64,000 bases of DNA. Origin: PNON01 sp963757065 (GTDB lineage: Bacteria; Chloroflexota; Anaerolineae; Anaerolineales; Anaerolineaceae). A program made the position numbers and the translations under genes. The DNA is taken from positions 434,001-498,000 of the forward strand of contig CAVWQC010000007.1 of assembly GCA_963757065.1 (NCBI GenBank). Direction: 5' to 3'. Shown in pieces: positions 59,875 through 64,000 of this stretch. Position 1 is the first letter of the stretch. Every line of letters starts with the position of its first letter. The notes beneath the pieces are model-generated. The model did not search any database, was not told where the DNA came from, and was given only the letters and a program-made list of their open reading frames with translations.

Positions 59875-60384
59875 TTATTTTGCTATGTATTGAGCCGCAA
59901 TTGATCCTGCACCAATACAAAGTGTACAAAGAGCCATAACCAGGAAAATGATTCCAAGTATTAGCATTACATTGGATGATTTGGATTGCCGTTCAAGCAC
60001 CGCTTCTTTCGGATCGACAGGATTGTAATAGACAGAAACGGATGCTCCTACCGGGTATCGCGCAAGGGTTGTTTGGGCTTTCGTATGAGAACCAGATTCG
60101 ACAGCGCCAAACATGATACGTTTGCCTTCGTAAGTTGTGCCTGCAACCTGGTAAGTATAGGTTAATTGGGGGTAATAATGGGTAATATTATCATCATCTG
60201 ATGTCGGGACTGATTCAGCAATTGAACTGCGGGTGATGGAACCGGGAGTAGAAGGCCAGCTTGCACTTGCCCCAACCTTCTTTTTATCGTTGACGGATTT
60301 AAAGATCAACAATATTCCAATGGCTCCAAACAATAATATAAAGAATCCACCGCAAATGATTCCAATAACGGGAAAACTATTCAT
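59875..60384 (-). CDS. DUF3592 domain membrane protein
   Basis: 169 residues: N-terminal helix (about 5-28), an extracytoplasmic beta-rich domain (about 35-128) with WPSTPGSITRSSI, HYYPQLTYTYQVAGTTYEG and RYPVGASVSVYYNPVDPKEAVL, and a C-terminal helix (about 138-162). This two-helix plan with the YPVG-x-x-V-x-VYYNP-x-xP motif defines DUF3592. No known activity. Short minus-strand gene downstream of the MFS transporter. Confidence 0.85.
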   Translation of the reverse strand: MNSFPVIGIICGGFFILLFGAIGILLIFKSVNDKKKVGASASWPSTPGSITRSSIAESVPTSDDDNITHYYPQLTYTYQVAGTTYEGKRIMFGAVESGSHTKAQTTLARYPVGASVSVYYNPVDPKEAVLERQSKSSNVMLILGIIFLVMALCTLCIGAGSIAAQYIAK

Positions 60385-60478
60385 TTTCGCCTCCTTACCT
60401 GCATATTAATTTATATACTACACGAGAACTTACGGGATGGCAAACAATATATATCGGCTGTTAAGGCCAGCTGGATAT

Positions 60479-61807
60479 TTAAGTGCTGATTTCTTCCAGC
60501 GAACGCCCGGTAGTTTCCTGTTTGAGTCCCGCGAGAATGAACATGGTCAACATAGGAGCGGCTGCTAAAATTGAAAAGATGATGGTCATTCCACCACCAG
60601 CCTGGATGACCCAGGCAACCACCATTGGTGCAACCACTCCACCCAGGCGCCCTATCCCTGTTGCCCATCCGGTTGCTGACCCTCGAATGGATGTCGGGTA
60701 CAACTCCGAGGAAAATGGATGAGCCAACCCCCAGGCCATGCCGTTGAAAACCATCAACAGAAAACCGATAATCAAAATCCAGGAAGTAGTTCCGGATAGG
60801 CTGAATAGTATGGCTGATATCCCCAGCAATCCCAATGACAGAATAATCAACCTGCGGCGGCTGTATCGATCTGCCAGGTTTGCCACCAGAATGGTGCCGG
60901 GAATTTGTCCCAAGCTGATGATCAAAGAAAGTAAAAAAGAACGGTCAATGCTAGTATTTTCTCCTACCAATAAGGTTGGCAACCAGACAAATACACCCTG
61001 GTAGAGAAAGTTTAGTGAAATCCACAACACCCACAGCGACAGTGTGATCTTAGCAAATCGCCGAGACCATATTCCATTAGGTGAGTTAAGAATAGGCTTA
61101 GTTATTAATACCGTGTCATGCTGAAGAGCAGTAGTAGAGTCTTCGAAAAAATTTACTCGAGCAGATTCTTGCTGAGCCTTTTCGATCAATCCTCTACTCA
61201 AGAGAAATCGAAGTGATTCAGGAAGAAGCCACTGAATAAGCAACCCGGAAATGATTGCCAATCCCCCAAAAAGCATTGCAGGGCGCCATCCGGTATGCAA
61301 CACCAGGAAATAACCTACTAAGGCGGCCAATGTACCACCCAGACCCCAGAAACCGTTCAGGAGCACTAATAGAGTACCGCGCAGGCGTATGGGTGAGAAT
61401 TCTGATACAAGTGTCCCTCCCGTTGGTAAGATAGCCCCTAATCCCATTCCGGTAAAGAATCGAAGGATGAGCAGGACGGCAAAGCTTCCAGCAGCAGCAG
61501 ACAGGATAAACATCATCCCCAGGTAGATCATGATCCATGTTAACATCTTTCGCCGACCAAAGTGGTCGGAGAGAGTACCTGCTGCAACCGATCCAACCAG
61601 CATCCCCAGCATGCCTATGCCGGCCATGAATCCCAGTGCACTGGATGATACATTCCATTCCGTTTTCAATGCTGGCAGAATAAAACCTATAACGGTAACT
61701 CCATAAGCAGCCCATGACCAGCAAGATCCGGTTAACAGCATGAGGTACAGATGAAATTTTCCAAATTTTGCATTATCGAACCGATGAATTAATGTGGTGT
61801 TATTCAT
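60479..61807 (-). CDS. MFS transporter
   Basis: 442 residues with twelve predicted membrane helices in two halves and a central loop near 200-250 (LLPESLRFLLSRGLIEKAQQ). DHFGRRKMLT between helices 2 and 3 and the matching DRYSRRRLIILS in the second half are the MFS signature loops; PESLRFLLSRG is typical of the sugar/AAHS/SV2-like branch. Substrate unknown; aromatic acids or sugars are usual for the branch. Single gene with its own start at ATG 61807. Confidence 0.88.
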   Translation of the reverse strand: MNNTTLIHRFDNAKFGKFHLYLMLLTGSCWSWAAYGVTVIGFILPALKTEWNVSSSALGFMAGIGMLGMLVGSVAAGTLSDHFGRRKMLTWIMIYLGMMFILSAAAGSFAVLLILRFFTGMGLGAILPTGGTLVSEFSPIRLRGTLLVLLNGFWGLGGTLAALVGYFLVLHTGWRPAMLFGGLAIISGLLIQWLLPESLRFLLSRGLIEKAQQESARVNFFEDSTTALQHDTVLITKPILNSPNGIWSRRFAKITLSLWVLWISLNFLYQGVFVWLPTLLVGENTSIDRSFLLSLIISLGQIPGTILVANLADRYSRRRLIILSLGLLGISAILFSLSGTTSWILIIGFLLMVFNGMAWGLAHPFSSELYPTSIRGSATGWATGIGRLGGVVAPMVVAWVIQAGGGMTIIFSILAAAPMLTMFILAGLKQETTGRSLEEIST

Positions 61808-61939
61808 TTGGAAATTGTAACTTAATTTCCTTATTTGTTGAGACGTGAGAAAATACCCGTAGGAGAAGATTGCTCACAAGGAAGAAGAAAATATTTTTAA
61901 ATAATATCGAGTTACTCGTTATAGCGAGGATGATACAGG

Positions 61940-64000
61940 TCAAACTGTCTTTTTCGTGCGCCGCGATTGTTTCTGTAGATACATCTGGCTGTCTGCCTTT
62001 GCAAGTAACTCATCCAATGTGGATGGAGACATGGGATCATAGTGAGCAACACCCAAGCTAAAGGTCAGTTGATAGGATCTGTCTGGTTGTTGATTGCATT
62101 CTACCAGGGCAGCCTCTACTCGATGGGTCATGGCAACAGCACTTTCCTGGGAATCATCCAAAGTCAATACAACAAATTCGTCTCCGCCAATTCGAGCCAT
62201 AATATCAGCTTCGCGAAAACATTCTTTCAAAATTGCCGAAATTTCTTTCAGAGCTAAATCACCCTGCGCATGCCCGAGGGTATCATTGATCACCTTAAGC
62301 TGGTCTACATCACCAAAAAACAATAACATGGATCTATTGTTTCGATGAGCAAGTTTTAATTCCTGTTCAGCCAGGTGGAGAAACCCTCTGCGGTTGTTCA
62401 AACCGGTCAATTCATCGGTCAATGACAGACTGCGGATTTCCTCCTCCAGGCGCTTACGCTCGATCACCTGGGCAATTTGTGTGGAGACAAATTCCACCAA
62501 TTCAAGGTCTTTCTGACTGTAATGGATTTCCTGAGTATAACTTTGGAGGACGATAACACCAATGATCCGTCCATCCGATTTCAACGGTACACCGAGCCAA
62601 TCCTCACCCTTTGTTCCTATCGCTTCCACTTCCCCTTGCTGGATAAGCTGATCATAGACTTCAGCAGTAACCAACAAGGATCGTCCGGTACGGATCACAT
62701 AACCAGTTAATCCCTGGGAGAGTGTCGGTTCAGTCGGTTTTTGGTCGTATTGATCGATGTAATAGGGGAAACTTAGTAAACCATTGTTTGAATCGTATAA
62801 TGCAATATACAGGTTTTCGGCAGATATCAATTCCCGAAGAATCGAGTGGATGGATTCATATAATTTATCAATACCATCACTTGTTATCGCAGCTTCGGTG
62901 ATCCTGTATGTTGCATTCTGGACCAACTCAAATCGTTTTCGTTCTGTGATTTCCTCAATCATACAAAGATGATGTGGATTTTCAAGGCCATCAATATCAA
63001 TCGGAGCTACTGTCATTTTGATCCAAACTAAGGATCCATCAGGGCGAATATATCGTTTTTCCATCTGGAATCCAGGAATTTTTCCGGTATTTAATAATGC
63101 CATGTTATCCAAATCTTGGTGAAGATCTTCGGGGTATGTAAAACTCATCCAATCTTTGGAAAGTACCTCATCCACAGTCCTGCCCAAAATGTTGGCAAAC
63201 TTGGCATTAACTGCGTACGTTTGACCGGTAACTGAATCATTCAGCGATATACCCAGAGGAGCTTCTTCAAATAGTTTTTTAAACCGTTCTTCACTTTTTC
63301 TTAAAGCTTCTTCTGCCTGCTTTCGGGAAGTGATGTCCTGCACAACGGCGATATGGGTGAAATTGGATTGGACTTCACCGGCTTTCCATAAAGGCGATAC
63401 GGTTAACTCCCCCCACACTTTGCCCCCATTTTTTTGGATATAACGCTTTTCAATCGTAAATTCCCTGATCTTCCCGCCTAAAAGTAAAGTATTGTTTTCA
63501 ATATTTTCCTGGACATAATCCGGGTCTGTCACATCCTGGAAGGACAAATTTAGCATCTCATCTTTTGTGTAACCAAGAAAGTCACAATACCTTTGGTTAA
63601 TATCCATATATCGTCCGGTCTTGGTTTCGATCAAGGCAACACCAATAGCCGCATGTTCGAATAACATTCGGAAACGTTCCTCACTTTGGGCGAGGGTCTT
63701 TTCTGCCTCAAGTCGTGCCAGATCCCCCCGTTCAATTTCAGCACCGATGCTATGAGCCAAGTAAGTTATGATAAGTATGGAAAAGATACAAGCCAATAAT
63801 GCCGCGACAGCTACTCGATAGGCCGGGTTAATATTCCAAGGATTGAAGACCTCGCTAAGCAGTCCTTGGAATAAAACAATCACGAAAGATACGGGTATAA
63901 AAACACGCATCAAACGGGCTTTGATCGAACTACCTATGAACATACTGACAGGCCAGGCGGTTTGTCCGGCGGTCAGCATCAGAACCAGGCTGAGAAACAG
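61940..64000 (-). CDS. PAS-PAS-GAF-GGDEF diguanylate cyclase (5' end outside the window)
   Basis: The minus-strand frame is open from 61940 to the last base of the window, so the true start probably lies beyond 64000; the first ATG inside is at 63979. N-terminal membrane helices (about 10-75 from that ATG, VFIPVSFVIVLFQGLL and VAALLACIFSILIITYLAHS), two PAS domains (about 95-215 and 225-340), a GAF domain (about 355-500) and a GGDEF domain (about 510-670) follow. The active site is canonical: ARIGGDEFVVL, with LTDELTGLNNRRGFL at the entry. Predicted membrane-bound cyclic-di-GMP synthase. Confidence 0.9.
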   Translation of the reverse strand: MFLSLVLMLTAGQTAWPVSMFIGSSIKARLMRVFIPVSFVIVLFQGLLSEVFNPWNINPAYRVAVAALLACIFSILIITYLAHSIGAEIERGDLARLEAEKTLAQSEERFRMLFEHAAIGVALIETKTGRYMDINQRYCDFLGYTKDEMLNLSFQDVTDPDYVQENIENNTLLLGGKIREFTIEKRYIQKNGGKVWGELTVSPLWKAGEVQSNFTHIAVVQDITSRKQAEEALRKSEERFKKLFEEAPLGISLNDSVTGQTYAVNAKFANILGRTVDEVLSKDWMSFTYPEDLHQDLDNMALLNTGKIPGFQMEKRYIRPDGSLVWIKMTVAPIDIDGLENPHHLCMIEEITERKRFELVQNATYRITEAAITSDGIDKLYESIHSILRELISAENLYIALYDSNNGLLSFPYYIDQYDQKPTEPTLSQGLTGYVIRTGRSLLVTAEVYDQLIQQGEVEAIGTKGEDWLGVPLKSDGRIIGVIVLQSYTQEIHYSQKDLELVEFVSTQIAQVIERKRLEEEIRSLSLTDELTGLNNRRGFLHLAEQELKLAHRNNRSMLLFFGDVDQLKVINDTLGHAQGDLALKEISAILKECFREADIMARIGGDEFVVLTLDDSQESAVAMTHRVEAALVECNQQPDRSYQLTFSLGVAHYDPMSPSTLDELLAKADSQMYLQKQSRRTKKTV

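Overview
The window looks like chromosomal DNA of an uncultured or poorly described member of the Chloroflexota, most likely class Anaerolineae. The case rests on gene content, not on a search: an archaeal-type AspRS, a bacterial Elp3, a LexA gene carrying a GAAC-N4-GTTC SOS box, B12-binding mutase subunit plus MeaB, many PAS/GAF sensor proteins, and lipoproteins beside zinc-ribbon membrane proteins. No phage, integrase, transposase or CRISPR array was seen.

Layout. 1-1,850: end of the ribosomal L7/L12 gene, a ZIP metal transporter and lexA with its SOS promoter. 1,977-7,765: surface-polysaccharide operon (wecC, wecB, three glycosyltransferases, mostly with ATGA overlaps). 7,758-9,455: a PyrK-like electron-transfer flavoprotein and an EamA transporter, on the minus strand. 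9,550-11,158: REP-like palindromes, then a B12-binding mutase subunit and meaB. 11,311-19,529: aspS, GNAT, prs, mutM, a zinc-ribbon membrane protein, an M14 peptidase, a Trm9-like methyltransferase and, divergently, elp3. 19,606-29,285: PEBP lipoprotein, diguanylate cyclase, HEAT-repeat protein, a membrane protein and a three-gene signalling operon (multi-PAS kinase, CheY-like regulator, REC-REC-PAS-GAF-HD-GYP). 29,316-33,208: small unknown and membrane genes and an SPFH protein. 33,253-42,000: selD, M23 peptidase, amrB, a CNNM/HlyC-type protein, priA, a phosphoribosyltransferase and a terpene-cyclase-like protein. 42,047-47,876: DUF4173 protein, a response regulator/histidine kinase pair, a membrane protein and a nitroreductase. 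47,978-53,853: a six-gene dlt-like acylation operon. 53,867-57,362: tRNA-Lys with tRNA-derived repeats and two exported proteins. 57,363-64,000: panB with an unrecognised partner, DUF3592, MFS transporter and a PAS/GAF/GGDEF protein running off the end.

Main points. (1) selD has an in-frame TGA at the catalytic-cysteine position, followed by a hairpin with a GGU-type loop like a bacterial SECIS; it is very probably a selenoprotein, and a start placed after the TGA would lose the active site. (2) elp3 lies divergent to a Trm9/ALKBH8-like methyltransferase, a pairing that would suit a bacterial cm5U-to-mcm5U wobble pathway. (3) The DltD/MBOAT/carrier/AMP-ligase operon resembles dlt but with a FAAL-like ligase. 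(4) tRNA-Lys(CTT) is followed by three partial copies of its 3' half, each with an insertion at the same T-loop position; the last copy is 3 kb away beyond two exported-protein genes. (5) Six genes (wecC, the B12 subunit, priA, the SGNH gene, the AMP ligase, an exported protein) are each split by one frameshift, and all six look like one extra base. The shared sign, and the presence of priA, suggest insertion-type sequencing errors more than decay.
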